Source: Flavobacteriales bacterium UBA7519 (lineage in GTDB: Bacteria > Bacteroidota > Bacteroidia > Flavobacteriales > Weeksellaceae). Taken from it: a stretch of DNA of 39,335 nt. The position numbers and the translations under genes were made by a program. Position 1 is the first letter of the stretch. Each line of letters starts with the position of its first letter. This document shows, one piece after another, positions 17,079 to 26,191 of the stretch. The stretch is taken from positions 1 through 39,335 of the forward strand of contig DLND01000157.1 in the NCBI GenBank assembly GCA_002476905.1, written 5' to 3'. The notes under the pieces are model-generated. The model had not been told where the DNA came from, made no database searches, and worked only from the letters and a program-made list of their open reading frames with translations.

Positions 17079-17636
17079 ATGAAGCTCAACGATGAGGAAA
17101 TTGTAAATCTTTTAACTGCACATCAAACTGTAGAGAAAGGTTTGCGCGCGATGATGGATATCTATCAGAGTCGCCTTTATTGGCATATCAGACGTTTGAT
17201 TGTGGATCACGACCAAGCTCAGGATGTTTTACAGGATACTTTTATCAAGGCGTATCAGAACATTCATCAGTTCAAGAGTGATAGCAAATTGTACACTTGG
17301 CTTTACAGGATTGCAACCAACGAGGCTTTGCAACAACTCAACAAAATGAACCGGATGAAGAAAACAGATGAAGATGCAGAATATTATATGCAGAATCTAG
17401 TTGCTGATAATGCTGGCAAAGATGGAGAAGAAATCCAGGTTTTGTTGCAACAAGCGATACAAACTTTGCCAGAGAAACAGAAGTTGGTTTTCAATATGAG
17501 ATATTATGATGATTTGCCTTACGAGGAGATTTCTAAGATACTGGATATGTCCGTCGGAACTCTGAAGACCAATTATCATTACGCAAAAGATAAAGTTGAA
17601 CAATATATAAAAGACAACTACTCGCAAGAGTTTTAA
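17079..17636 (+). CDS. RNA polymerase sigma factor, ECF subfamily
   Basis: Sigma-70 family factor of 185 residues with region 2 (HDQAQDVLQDTFIKAYQNIHQF, about 47-68) and region 4 (LPEKQKLVFNMRYYDDLPYEEISKILDMSVGTLKTNYHYAKDKV), and no C-terminal extension. It probably directs transcription of a stress or envelope regulon. The next two genes on the same strand encode a single-pass membrane protein and a Spy-like secreted protein, a typical setting for a sigma factor with its controllers. Confidence 0.93.
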   Translation: MKLNDEEIVNLLTAHQTVEKGLRAMMDIYQSRLYWHIRRLIVDHDQAQDVLQDTFIKAYQNIHQFKSDSKLYTWLYRIATNEALQQLNKMNRMKKTDEDAEYYMQNLVADNAGKDGEEIQVLLQQAIQTLPEKQKLVFNMRYYDDLPYEEISKILDMSVGTLKTNYHYAKDKVEQYIKDNYSQEF

Positions 17637-17709
17637 AATAATAATAGAATAATAGTTATGAAACGTCTTTGACGTAGCATTTGACAAATGAAAAATTAAA
17701 TAAGAGCAA

Positions 17710-18285
17710 ATGAAAATTGATATAGAAAAACTGAGCAGAAATACGCCGTATCCGGAACCTTCGGATGAGTTTTTCAAAACGCTTCAGGATCACGTGATTT
17801 CGAAAACAATTGGTGAGAAAGTTCCCGTTGTTCAGAAAGAAGCAAAAGTTTTCTCTCTGAATTTCAAATGGCTGGCTGCAGCTACAATAGTTTTGATAGC
17901 GGGAATTACAGCGTTTTTAGGAGTTGATAATTCTTCTGAAACACAGAGCTTTGCTAGTCAAAAACCGATTGTAGATTCTGTTTATAATATTAATGAGCCT
18001 AAAAGCAATACATCAGAACAATTGGCAAATAATACAGCGACTGAAGAACATCATGCAGATGTAATCAAAAAACAAAATGTTAAAAATCACCAGATTGCAT
18101 CTGCTAAAGTAAATGTTTCTACTGGTAAATCATTTAATAATACCGACCGACAAGATTACGCTGTAGAAACTAAGAGAAAATCCGAGTCAGAAGTAGAGAA
18201 GGTTTTAGTGGCTTTTACGCCAGAACAATTGAAAGATTTGGATAGAAATAGTGAGCAAGATGTCTATCTTGACCTTTATAATTAA
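17710..18285 (+). CDS. Single-pass membrane protein, probable anti-sigma partner
   Basis: Protein of 191 residues with no family I recognise. Residues 1-53 form a cytoplasmic-type segment (NTPYPEPSDEFFKTLQDHV), residues about 54-71 a membrane helix (WLAAATIVLIAGITAFLG), and the rest is polar, low-complexity and probably periplasmic. This layout and the place just after an ECF sigma gene suggest an anti-sigma-like role. The N-terminal part lacks the zinc motif HxxxCxxC of ZAS anti-sigma factors. Function is inference. Confidence 0.7.
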   Translation: MKIDIEKLSRNTPYPEPSDEFFKTLQDHVISKTIGEKVPVVQKEAKVFSLNFKWLAAATIVLIAGITAFLGVDNSSETQSFASQKPIVDSVYNINEPKSNTSEQLANNTATEEHHADVIKKQNVKNHQIASAKVNVSTGKSFNNTDRQDYAVETKRKSESEVEKVLVAFTPEQLKDLDRNSEQDVYLDLYN

Positions 18286-18302
18286 TAACAAAATAGAGAG
18301 AA

Positions 18303-18905
18303 ATGAAAAAATTGTTATTGACTTTTTTAATTACCGGTTTTTTTTCTGCGCACACAGTTAGTGGACAAGACAGAAGATCTGGCACTACAAGTTTAAGGTC
18401 TAATTCGAGTTCGAATTCTACTTTGCGCGGTAATTCTGCATCATCATTAGCACCGGTTGGAACTATACAAAGGCAGACCAATATTCCCAGAACTTCTGAG
18501 TGGAGAAGTATGAATACACAAGAGAAAAGGGAGGTCGTGAACAATATGTCAACAAAAGAACGTTCTATGTTTCTACAGAAGATGAAGGAGAATATCGTCA
18601 TCGATGATATTGACATTTCAGCAGATAAGCAAGACGAGTTCAAAGCACTCTACGCTGAATATCAAAATAATCAGAAGCAGATTAAAGAAAAATTTCTTGT
18701 GGAAAATAATATTGGAAATCTGTCTGATGAAGAAGCGACAAGAAGACTTAATCAAAGTTTTGATGTTGGTCAGCAACTTCTCAATAACAGAAGAACTTAT
18801 GCTGACAAATTTTTAAAAATTCTTACACCGCAACAAGTCTTAAAGTTATTCCAAATAGAAGGAAAAATGCGAGATAAATTACTTGATAAAAAGAACAGCA
18901 ATTGA
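18303..18905 (+). CDS. Secreted Spy/CpxP-like protein, putative sensor of the ECF system
   Basis: Protein of 200 residues with signal peptide MKKLLLTFLITGFFSAHTVSG. A Ser/Asn-rich linker follows, then a helical charged region (about 70-195) containing LTPQQVLKLFQIEGKMR, which resembles the LTxxQ motif of Spy/CpxP periplasmic chaperones. Similar genes next to ECF sigma factors in Flavobacteriia are sometimes annotated as sensors of the sigma factor. It follows the membrane protein by 17 bases and ends at a terminator, closing a three-gene operon. Confidence 0.7.
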   Translation: MKKLLLTFLITGFFSAHTVSGQDRRSGTTSLRSNSSSNSTLRGNSASSLAPVGTIQRQTNIPRTSEWRSMNTQEKREVVNNMSTKERSMFLQKMKENIVIDDIDISADKQDEFKALYAEYQNNQKQIKEKFLVENNIGNLSDEEATRRLNQSFDVGQQLLNNRRTYADKFLKILTPQQVLKLFQIEGKMRDKLLDKKNSN

Positions 18906-18908
18906 TTC

Positions 18909-18937
18909 AAAACCTCTAGATTTTAGAGGTTTTTCTG
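18909..18937 (+). terminator. Terminator of the ECF sigma operon
   Basis: AAAACCTCTA (18909-18918) pairs with TAGAGGTTTT (18924-18933) around GATTT, followed by T residues. Confidence 0.85.
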
Positions 18938-19034
18938 TTTTATTTCGCACATTCACAAATGTTTCGAAATAATTTTTCCTATTCTGTTAAAAATATGTAT
19001 TTTCGCAGACTGATTATAAACACTTAATATAAAG

Positions 19035-21179
19035 ATGGCAATTTTAGGCGAAATTAGAAAAAGATCGTGGCTGTTAGTTGGCGTTATTGCATTAGCACTT
19101 TTGGCTTTCTTGGTAAATCCAGATACTATTGACAAGGTTTTTGGTAAAAACCCGAATATTCTTGGAAAAGTTAACGGAGATGAAATCACAAGAGATGAGC
19201 TTAATGACCAGCTTTTCATTATGCAGCAACAGGCTCAGCAACAAGGTCAACCAACCAAAGGACTTGAAGAGCAGGCTTGGCAGATTCTTGTTCAGTCCAA
19301 GTTAATCAAGCAGCAGTTCGAAAAAATGGGGCTTAAGCTTACAGATGAGATTTTCTGGAGCCAGCTTCAATATGATCCTATTTTTGCTCAGAATCAGCAA
19401 TATTTTGATGAAAAAGGTAACTTCAAATTGCAAGAAATAAAAAGCGAAATTGAAAAAGCTCAGGCTACAAACCCCGAGAATTATAATTTCTGGCTGAAGA
19501 ACAAAAAAGCAATCGAGTACCGAATGATGGCGAGAATACTTTTCGGAAATATAACAGCTGGTATCACGGTAAGCAAAAAAGAGGCAGAGCTGATGATGAA
19601 GTTTCGTGATGAAATGGCTAATATCGATTTTGTAAAAGTGGACTACTTGGAATATTCCAAGAAAAACAATGTGAAAGTTACCACTCAGGATCTTGCAGAC
19701 TATATTAAATTACATCCAACAAGGTTTAAGGCGACTGCCAGCAGAAATCTAGCTTATGCTTATTTCCCTGCAACGCCAAGTGCTCAGGATGATGCTGCCA
19801 CTTTGAACGAAATTAATAAATTGTACCTAAAGGGAACAGATGCTTCTAACGGAGCAGAAAATTTCCAGAATACAAAGAACGATTCTATGTTCGTAGAGTT
19901 AAATTCCGATGTTCCTTTCATTCCTCAGTATGTTGGGTTGAATCAAGTTCCACAGGGTATTAAAGATAAAATTGCTACTGCTACAATCGGTCAGACATTT
20001 GGCCCATATAAAGAGCAGAATCTTTATGTAGTATCTAAATTGTTAGACAAAAAAGCATCAGATTCTACACAATCAAAACATATTTTAATTGCTTATAAAG
20101 GCGCTGAGCGTTCTACTGCTACCAGAACAAAAGAAGCGGCTAAAAAGATTGCAGATAGCTTGCTGGCAGTAATAAAAGCAGATCCTTCAAAATTTGCAGA
20201 AGGTCTGAAATTATCTGATGAGCCTAATGCTGTTGAAAGAAACGGAAGTGTAGGCTGGACTACTCCAACTTCGCCATTTGCGCCAGGGTATCTTAAATTC
20301 TTGGCTGATAATCCTAAAGGAGCAACTGGTCTTGCAGAAACATCTTTCGGATATCATATCATAAATGTCGAGGATAAAAAATCTGGTTCGATGACCTACA
20401 AAATCGCTCACCTTGCGAAAAATGTAAAAGCGTCTGATAAAACTGAGAATCAGGTATTGACACAGGCTACAAGATTCATTCAGCAAACTGAAGGAAAAAG
20501 CTTTAATCAATTTAAAAATCTTGCTGAGAAAAATAAATATCGATTTGACAATCCAAAAACTGTGGGTAGATTCCAAGGTACACTTCCAGGACTTGGTACA
20601 GATAAAGATGGTGATATTATTTCTTGGGCATTTGACAAGAAAAGAAATATAGGTGATACGGATATTTTTACGGTAGAAGGAACAGGTGACAGAATCGTAG
20701 CTTATGTTGTTGGGAAGCAAGATGAAGGCCTTGCGGATCCTGAAACTGTAAGAGATCAGATTGAGCCGATTGTAAAAAATAAACTTCTTGCTAAATCTAT
20801 TATCGAAAAAATTAACTCTGGAAAATACAGTAGTCTGGATCAGGCTGCAAAAGCTTTCGGAACTACAAAAGCAAATGCTGTTGTAAACTTGTTTAACCCA
20901 TCTGTAAATGGTTCGATGGAGCCTAGAGTGGCAGGAGCTGCATTCGGATTGGCAAGCAATAAATTATCTCAGCCGGTTGAGGGAATGACAGGTGTTTATC
21001 TTGTTGTTAAAAAATCTGTTACTACGAACAAATTGCCAGGAGATGTTAAACAAATTATACAGTCAATGGCGCAGCAAAATGCACAGCAGTTTACGGGATC
21101 TTTCCTAAAGAGTCTGCAGGATAATGCTGATATAAAAGATTATAGAATAGACGTGTGGGATAAAACTGCTCAGCAGTAA
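19035..21179 (+). CDS. PpiD-like peptidylprolyl isomerase (SurA_N and parvulin domains)
   Basis: Membrane-anchored periplasmic folding factor of 714 residues. It has an N-terminal signal anchor (SWLLVGVIALALLAFLV, about 11-27), then a SurA-type N-terminal domain (NGDEITRDELNDQL), a parvulin domain at about 345-455 (SKHILIAYKG, then SVGWTTPTSPFAPGY, then TSFGYHIINVED), and a C-terminal chaperone-like region. PpiD helps newly exported outer membrane proteins fold. The protein is longer than E. coli PpiD (623), as is usual in this phylum. Confidence 0.9.
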   Translation: MAILGEIRKRSWLLVGVIALALLAFLVNPDTIDKVFGKNPNILGKVNGDEITRDELNDQLFIMQQQAQQQGQPTKGLEEQAWQILVQSKLIKQQFEKMGLKLTDEIFWSQLQYDPIFAQNQQYFDEKGNFKLQEIKSEIEKAQATNPENYNFWLKNKKAIEYRMMARILFGNITAGITVSKKEAELMMKFRDEMANIDFVKVDYLEYSKKNNVKVTTQDLADYIKLHPTRFKATASRNLAYAYFPATPSAQDDAATLNEINKLYLKGTDASNGAENFQNTKNDSMFVELNSDVPFIPQYVGLNQVPQGIKDKIATATIGQTFGPYKEQNLYVVSKLLDKKASDSTQSKHILIAYKGAERSTATRTKEAAKKIADSLLAVIKADPSKFAEGLKLSDEPNAVERNGSVGWTTPTSPFAPGYLKFLADNPKGATGLAETSFGYHIINVEDKKSGSMTYKIAHLAKNVKASDKTENQVLTQATRFIQQTEGKSFNQFKNLAEKNKYRFDNPKTVGRFQGTLPGLGTDKDGDIISWAFDKKRNIGDTDIFTVEGTGDRIVAYVVGKQDEGLADPETVRDQIEPIVKNKLLAKSIIEKINSGKYSSLDQAAKAFGTTKANAVVNLFNPSVNGSMEPRVAGAAFGLASNKLSQPVEGMTGVYLVVKKSVTTNKLPGDVKQIIQSMAQQNAQQFTGSFLKSLQDNADIKDYRIDVWDKTAQQ

Positions 21180-21201
21180 TCCCAAGATTTTCCAAAATAT
21201 T

Positions 21202-21237
21202 CAAAAGCGGCATAATTGTCGCTTTTGTTGTTTTTTA
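21202..21237 (+). terminator. Terminator of the PpiD-like gene
   Basis: CAAAAGCGGCA pairs with TGTCGCTTTTG (one G-U), loop TAAT, followed by a T-rich tract. Confidence 0.88.
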
Positions 21238-21265
21238 TTTTTTCTATTAATAAAACCAATATTCA

Positions 21266-21273
21266 TATATTTG
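21266..21273 (+). promoter_or_regulatory. Probable -7 element of the MCE/iron-sulfur operon
   Basis: TATATTTG matches TAnnTTTG and ends 22 bases before the GTG start of the MCE gene. No -33 TTG at the expected distance. Confidence 0.4.
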
Positions 21274-21295
21274 CTAATTACTAAAAACAACAAAC

Positions 21296-22243
21296 GTGAA
21301 GTTAAGTAAAGAATTAAAAGCAGGATTGATCGCAATTTTTGCTATAATAAGTTTCGTGATACTTTATCAGTTTATGAAAGGGAAAAATCTCTTCACTACA
21401 GATAATGTTTTCTATGCTAAATATGACAATGTAGAAGGTCTTGAGGTTTCCAATCCGGTATCAATCAACGGCCTTAAAGTAGGTCAGGTAGATGAAATAA
21501 AACCAATTACGAAAGGAGGTAAATTGCATTTTGTAGTAAAGCTAACTATAGATGATACTTTTGAGTTTTCTAAAAATTCTACAGTGGAAATTTTTGAACC
21601 TGGTCTGATGTCTGGAAAAGAAATGAAAATCAATCTTTTTTATGGTGGTGCAACAGCCAAAGACGGTGATACTCTGAAGGGGAATTACCGGCTTTCCATG
21701 CTTAATTCACTATCTTCCCAGGTAAAACCTGTGAAAGACCAGCTTTCGGGTGTTCTTCTCAAATTGGATTCTACATTAGCCAGTACAAATAAAATTGTAG
21801 ATGAGCAAAACAGAAGAGAAATTAAATTGCTACTTGCTAATTTAAACCAGACAGTTGCTGCATTTAAGGGAACAGCAGATCAAACCAACCGAATTTTAGC
21901 TTCTAATGAAAATGGATTGCACGAAGCCATTGGCAATGCCAATAAAATGCTGCTTACAACCAATGCAACCGTAGAAAAATATGGTAAAGTTGCAGAGAAC
22001 GTAGATGTGGATAAACTCAATCTAACAATTGACGAGTTTAGTAAAACGGCTACTAAGATTAATAACGTTATTTCCGGCATACAAAACGGGGACGGTTCAC
22101 TTGGTAAATTGACCAAAGATGATGAACTTTACAATAATCTCACGAGAACAGCAGACAACCTTAATAAATTGGTAGAAGATCTTAAGGCAAATCCTAAACG
22201 TTACGTTAATTTCTCTGTTTTTGGTAAGAATAATAAAGACTAA
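21296..22243 (+). CDS. MlaD/MCE family protein
   Basis: Protein of 315 residues with one N-terminal membrane helix (LIAIFAIISFVILYQF), a single MCE domain (about 38-115, VFYAKYDNVEGLEVSNPVSINGLKVGQV) and a long helical C-terminal region. MCE proteins form hexameric rings that carry phospholipids between membranes. The start is GTG (MKLSKELKAG). No Mla ATPase or permease gene lies nearby, so its partners must be elsewhere. It is 3 bases from the next gene, indicating one operon. Confidence 0.9.
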   Translation: MKLSKELKAGLIAIFAIISFVILYQFMKGKNLFTTDNVFYAKYDNVEGLEVSNPVSINGLKVGQVDEIKPITKGGKLHFVVKLTIDDTFEFSKNSTVEIFEPGLMSGKEMKINLFYGGATAKDGDTLKGNYRLSMLNSLSSQVKPVKDQLSGVLLKLDSTLASTNKIVDEQNRREIKLLLANLNQTVAAFKGTADQTNRILASNENGLHEAIGNANKMLLTTNATVEKYGKVAENVDVDKLNLTIDEFSKTATKINNVISGIQNGDGSLGKLTKDDELYNNLTRTADNLNKLVEDLKANPKRYVNFSVFGKNNKD

Positions 22244-22246
22244 TAT

Positions 22247-23560
22247 ATGCAATATATTGACAATGTAATCTTTCTGATTCTCCTGTTTGCTGGCTTTGGA
22301 TTATTTGCAAAAAGCCTAAAGGAGCTTTACCGTAATATTAAACTGGGTAAAGAAATCAATCGTACAGACAGACCAGCAGAGCGATGGGCAACGATGGCTC
22401 GTGTCGCTCTTGGGCAGAGCAAAATGGTAAAAAGACCAATTGCAGGGATTTTACACATCTTTGTTTATGTTGGATTCGTCATAATCAATATTGAACTTCT
22501 TGAAATTATTATCGACGGAATTTTTGGTACACACCGTTTTCTCCAAGATGTATTAGGACAATCATTCTATTCTTTTTTTACATCCACATTGGAAATATTA
22601 GCCTTGTTGGTAGTAGTAGCTGTTGTAATATTTTTTATCAGAAGAAATTTTTATGGGGTGAAGAGATTGACGATGAAAGAATTGTCCGGGTGGCCAAAAC
22701 GAGATGCCAACTGGATTTTGATTATAGAATTTGCTTTGATGGTAGCTTTTTTTACCATGAACGGTGCGGATTATTTTGCTGATTCTAATCGTTTTGCGGG
22801 TAATTTTCCAATATCCTCACACCTGTTTCCGTTTTTCCAAAATATGAATGTGGAAACACTTCATATTATCGAGAAGTGTGCTTGGTGGTTTCACTTCGTT
22901 GGAATCTTATTCTTTATGAATTATCTTTACTATTCAAAACATCTTCATATCATTCTTGCATTCCCAAATACTTGGTTTGCGAATCTTGAAAAGAAAGGAA
23001 AATTTAATAATCTTGATTCTGTCACTAAGGAAATAAAGTTGATGATGGATCCGAACGCAGATCCATACGCAGCTCCAGCGGAAGGCGCAGAAGAAGCACC
23101 GTCTAAATTCGGAGCCGAAGATATTTTTGATCTTAACCAACATCAGCTTTTAAGTGCTTATTCTTGCACTGAGTGCGGAAGATGTACTTCAGTTTGTCCG
23201 GCTAATATTACAGGAAAGAAACTATCTCCTAGGGCAATAATGATGAAAACAAGAGATAGACTAGAAGAAGTAGGGAAAAACATCAACAAGAATGGAAAAT
23301 TTGTGGATGATGGCAGAAAACTTCTAAATGATTACATTACTAAAGAAGAACTTTGGGCATGTACTACATGCAACGCTTGTGTAGAAGCCTGTCCTGTTCT
23401 GATTGATCCATTGTCCATTATTTTCGAGATGAGGAGATTCCTCGTGATGGAGCAGTCTGCAGCGCCTCAGGAGCTTAACCTGATGATGACCAATGTGGAG
23501 AATAATGGTGCCCCTTGGCAGTATAATCAGGCGGATCGTTTGAATTGGGCGAGAGATTAA
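22247..23560 (+). CDS. Membrane iron-sulfur oxidoreductase (4Fe-4S, heterodisulfide reductase-related)
   Basis: Protein of 437 residues combining about five to six membrane helices in the first 240 residues, with His residues that could hold haem, and a C-terminal domain with two 4Fe-4S motifs: CTECGRCTSVCP (about 306-317) and CTTCNACVEACP (about 372-383). This is the layout of NarI/HdrE-like plus HdrC-like fusions that pass electrons between quinone and a soluble partner. The partner is very likely the next gene. Substrate unknown. Confidence 0.85.
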   Translation: MQYIDNVIFLILLFAGFGLFAKSLKELYRNIKLGKEINRTDRPAERWATMARVALGQSKMVKRPIAGILHIFVYVGFVIINIELLEIIIDGIFGTHRFLQDVLGQSFYSFFTSTLEILALLVVVAVVIFFIRRNFYGVKRLTMKELSGWPKRDANWILIIEFALMVAFFTMNGADYFADSNRFAGNFPISSHLFPFFQNMNVETLHIIEKCAWWFHFVGILFFMNYLYYSKHLHIILAFPNTWFANLEKKGKFNNLDSVTKEIKLMMDPNADPYAAPAEGAEEAPSKFGAEDIFDLNQHQLLSAYSCTECGRCTSVCPANITGKKLSPRAIMMKTRDRLEEVGKNINKNGKFVDDGRKLLNDYITKEELWACTTCNACVEACPVLIDPLSIIFEMRRFLVMEQSAAPQELNLMMTNVENNGAPWQYNQADRLNWARD

Positions 23561-23611
23561 TCTTTAAGTAAGATTTCATTTTACATTAATACAAAATACA
23601 TTTTACAACAA

Positions 23612-24397
23612 ATGGATTTCACTATAAAAACAATGGCGGATTACGCTGCGGAAGGCAAATCTCCGGAAGTTCTTTTCTGGGTAGGCTGCGCCGGAAGTTT
23701 TGATGATCGTGCAAAAAAAATAACCAAAGCATTCTGCAAAATTTTAAATAAAATCGGAGTAGAATTTGCGGTACTTGGTCAGGAAGAATCCTGCACAGGT
23801 GATCCTGCAAAACGTGCTGGAAATGAGTTTGTGTTCCAGATGATGGCTTTGACGAACATCGAAATTCTGAACGCTTATGATGTCAAAAAAATCGTAACGG
23901 CCTGTCCTCACTGCTTCAATACTCTTAAGAATGAATATCCAAGTCTGGGTGGGAATTATGAGGTTTTGCATCATACACAATTCCTCAAAGACTTGATGAA
24001 TGAAGGAAGATTGAAAATAGAAGGCGGAAGTTTCAAAGGGAAAAAAATTACCTTCCACGATCCTTGTTATCTGGGCAGAGCTAATGATGAATATGAAGCA
24101 CCAAGGATGCTTCTGGAAAAACTAGATGCAGAACTCGTAGAAATGAAACGTTGCAAAACGAATGGTTTATGCTGCGGAGCCGGTGGTGCACAGATGTTCA
24201 AAGAGCCCGAAAAAGGGAACAAGGATATTAATATTGAGAGAACTGAAGAGGCGCTATCTTTTGAGCCAAAAGTAATAGCAACGGGATGTCCGTTTTGTAA
24301 TACAATGATGACGGACGGTGTAAAGCATTTTAATAAAAATGCCGAAGTCGAAGTAAAAGATATTGTGGAGCTTTTAGCGGAAGCAGAAGATCTTTAG
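23612..24397 (+). CDS. Cysteine-rich CCG-domain iron-sulfur protein (HdrB/GlcF-like)
   Basis: Soluble protein of 261 residues with two CCG-type domains: first VGCAGSFDDR, ESCTGDPAKR and CPHCFNTLKNEYP; second FHDPCYLGR, GLCCGAGG and GCPFCNTMM. Such domains bind the non-cubane 4Fe-4S cluster of heterodisulfide reductase HdrB and occur in glycolate and lactate oxidases. With the membrane iron-sulfur protein 51 bases upstream it probably forms a two-subunit respiratory oxidoreductase of unknown substrate. Confidence 0.87.
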   Translation: MDFTIKTMADYAAEGKSPEVLFWVGCAGSFDDRAKKITKAFCKILNKIGVEFAVLGQEESCTGDPAKRAGNEFVFQMMALTNIEILNAYDVKKIVTACPHCFNTLKNEYPSLGGNYEVLHHTQFLKDLMNEGRLKIEGGSFKGKKITFHDPCYLGRANDEYEAPRMLLEKLDAELVEMKRCKTNGLCCGAGGAQMFKEPEKGNKDINIERTEEALSFEPKVIATGCPFCNTMMTDGVKHFNKNAEVEVKDIVELLAEAEDL

Positions 24398-24417
24398 ATT
24401 GTCATCATTAAAAAAGT

Positions 24418-24446
24418 AAAACCTCAGAAAATCTGAGGTTTTTTGC
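24418..24446 (+). terminator. Terminator of the MCE/iron-sulfur operon
   Basis: AAAACCTCAGA (24418-24428) pairs perfectly with TCTGAGGTTTT (24432-24442), loop AAA, followed by T residues. Confidence 0.9.
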
Positions 24447-24543
24447 TTTTACCACTAATTGAATTAAAATCCGTAATTTTATACTTTGATTGACGAAAAT
24501 GAAATTGCAGAATGTGATTCTATTTTTTAAATAAAAAGATATT

Positions 24544-25032
24544 ATGAAAATTGAAGAATCTAATATTGTTGAAACAAACGATTACCGAGTAATTATTTAT
24601 CCTGCTTCCAGACCTTTTACAGCTAAGGAGAGCAAAATAATAGCCGAAAAGTTATATGATTTTCTTTCAGGCTGGGCAGCACACGGTAAACCTTTGTCAT
24701 CCTCTTTCAAGATTGAAAAAAACCAGTTTATAGTCATTTGTGTAGATGAAGAAAAAGAAGCGGCTTCCGGCTGCAGTATCGACGCGCTGGGCAAAATTAT
24801 GAGAGACTTGGACACTGAGTTCAATCTGGGATTATTTGACAGGATGAAAGCATGTTTTGTAGAAAATGGTGAAGTTAAAACCCTAAAACTATCTGAGTTT
24901 AAAAGCAAAATCAGAAGTGGCGAATTGTCTAAAGACATCGAGGTTTTCGATTTTTCAAAAAATACCTACCTCGATTTTCTTAGCCATTTTCTTCAACCAT
25001 TCAGCAGAAGCTGGGCAGCATCTATTTCTTAA
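24544..25032 (+). CDS. Conserved Bacteroidota protein of unknown function
   Basis: Soluble protein of 162 residues. I recall relatives in Bacteroidota labelled ABC transporter ATPase, but this sequence has no Walker A, signature or Walker B motif, so that label is wrong here. Visible features are YPASRPFTAKE, the stretch FLSGWAAHGKPL (about 42-53), VDEEKEAASGCSIDALGKIMRDLD (His, Cys and Asp possibly functional) and LFDRM. It stands alone, between a terminator and a glycosyltransferase gene 23 bases downstream. Confidence 0.75.
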   Translation: MKIEESNIVETNDYRVIIYPASRPFTAKESKIIAEKLYDFLSGWAAHGKPLSSSFKIEKNQFIVICVDEEKEAASGCSIDALGKIMRDLDTEFNLGLFDRMKACFVENGEVKTLKLSEFKSKIRSGELSKDIEVFDFSKNTYLDFLSHFLQPFSRSWAASIS

Positions 25033-25055
25033 TTATGATCTAAATTAATTAAGAT

Positions 25056-26189
25056 TTGAAAATACTTTTTATTTCTTCTTGGTTTCCCAATAAGCTGGAA
25101 CCTACCAATGGGAATTTTGTACAGCGGCACGCAGAAGCTGTTGCTTTGAAGCACGACGTCGAAATCCTCCACACGATTGGCGATTTTAAACAGAAAGAAA
25201 CTTTTGTTTTTGATGATAAAATCATTAATGGAATCAGAACGTTAGTTGTCTATTACAAAAACTCCAAAAATCCGATTCAGAATTTCCTTCGACGAATGAA
25301 AGCGTACAAAATGGGTTTTTCTAAAATGCAAAAGCCCGAATTGGTGCATGGTAACGTTCTTCATAACAATATGCTGTTTGCGGTTTATCTCAAGAAAAAA
25401 TATAAAATCCCTTTTGTAATTTCCGAACACTGGACGGCGCTTCAGGAAGAGAATCTTGCTAAGACTTCTGCCAACATCAAGAGAATCGCAAAATTCATTG
25501 CGAAGCACGCAGATTACATTTTCCCGGTCAGTGAAAATCTAAAAAATAGTTTGAAAATGCTCGGAATCAAAACACCGATGAAAGTCATTTCTAATGTAGT
25601 TAACACGGATATTTTTCAGATCAGGCAAACCGATGGAAATGAATCAACGAAATTCCTTCATGTTTCCAGTCTTATTCCTAGAAAAAGACCGGATAAAATC
25701 ATTGAAACCGTTCATCAGTTAAAAGTTAATGGTTACGATGTGTCATTGGAAATCGGTGGAGATGGTGATACGGCCACTCTAAGAAGGTTAGTACAAAAAC
25801 TAAATGCTGAGGAATATATCTCGGTTTTTGATGAAATCAGCTATGCAGAAGTTGCGGAAAAAATGCAGGCTTCAGATTGTTTCATTTTATTTAGTGATAA
25901 TGAAACTCAGGGTTGTGTGATATTAGAGTCTTATGCTTGTGGAAAACCAGTTATTGCGACTTCAGTTGGTGGTGTTCCAGAGTTTATAAAGCCGGGATTA
26001 GGCATCCTGATTGAAAAAGCTAACGAGCATGAATTGTATCAATCAATGCAAAATTTTATTGAAAATAAAATCACTTTCAACAAACCAGAAGTCTTGAGAC
26101 GTTTTGTTATTGAGAATTTTTCTAAGGATATTATAAGTAATCAATTTAGCGAAGTTTATATTAAGATTGGTAAGCCAGCTATAGCATAA
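25056..26189 (+). CDS. Glycosyltransferase family 4 protein
   Basis: GT-B fold glycosyltransferase of 377 residues. The N-terminal domain starts MKILFISSWFPNKLEPTNGNF, with the acceptor-side motif NGNFVQRHA. The C-terminal donor-binding domain has VSSLIPRKRPDKII and the EX7E motif ETQGCVILE (about 283-291), then GKPVIATSVGGVPEFI. The start is TTG: an in-frame stop lies 6 bases upstream and the conserved N-terminus begins at this codon. The flippase gene follows after 2 bases, so a surface polysaccharide or glycolipid role is likely. Confidence 0.92.
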   Translation: MKILFISSWFPNKLEPTNGNFVQRHAEAVALKHDVEILHTIGDFKQKETFVFDDKIINGIRTLVVYYKNSKNPIQNFLRRMKAYKMGFSKMQKPELVHGNVLHNNMLFAVYLKKKYKIPFVISEHWTALQEENLAKTSANIKRIAKFIAKHADYIFPVSENLKNSLKMLGIKTPMKVISNVVNTDIFQIRQTDGNESTKFLHVSSLIPRKRPDKIIETVHQLKVNGYDVSLEIGGDGDTATLRRLVQKLNAEEYISVFDEISYAEVAEKMQASDCFILFSDNETQGCVILESYACGKPVIATSVGGVPEFIKPGLGILIEKANEHELYQSMQNFIENKITFNKPEVLRRFVIENFSKDIISNQFSEVYIKIGKPAIA

Positions 26190-26191
26190 TT

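Noticed and set aside
24544..25032. ABC transporter ATPase label
   Set aside because: No Walker A, signature or Walker B motif is present.
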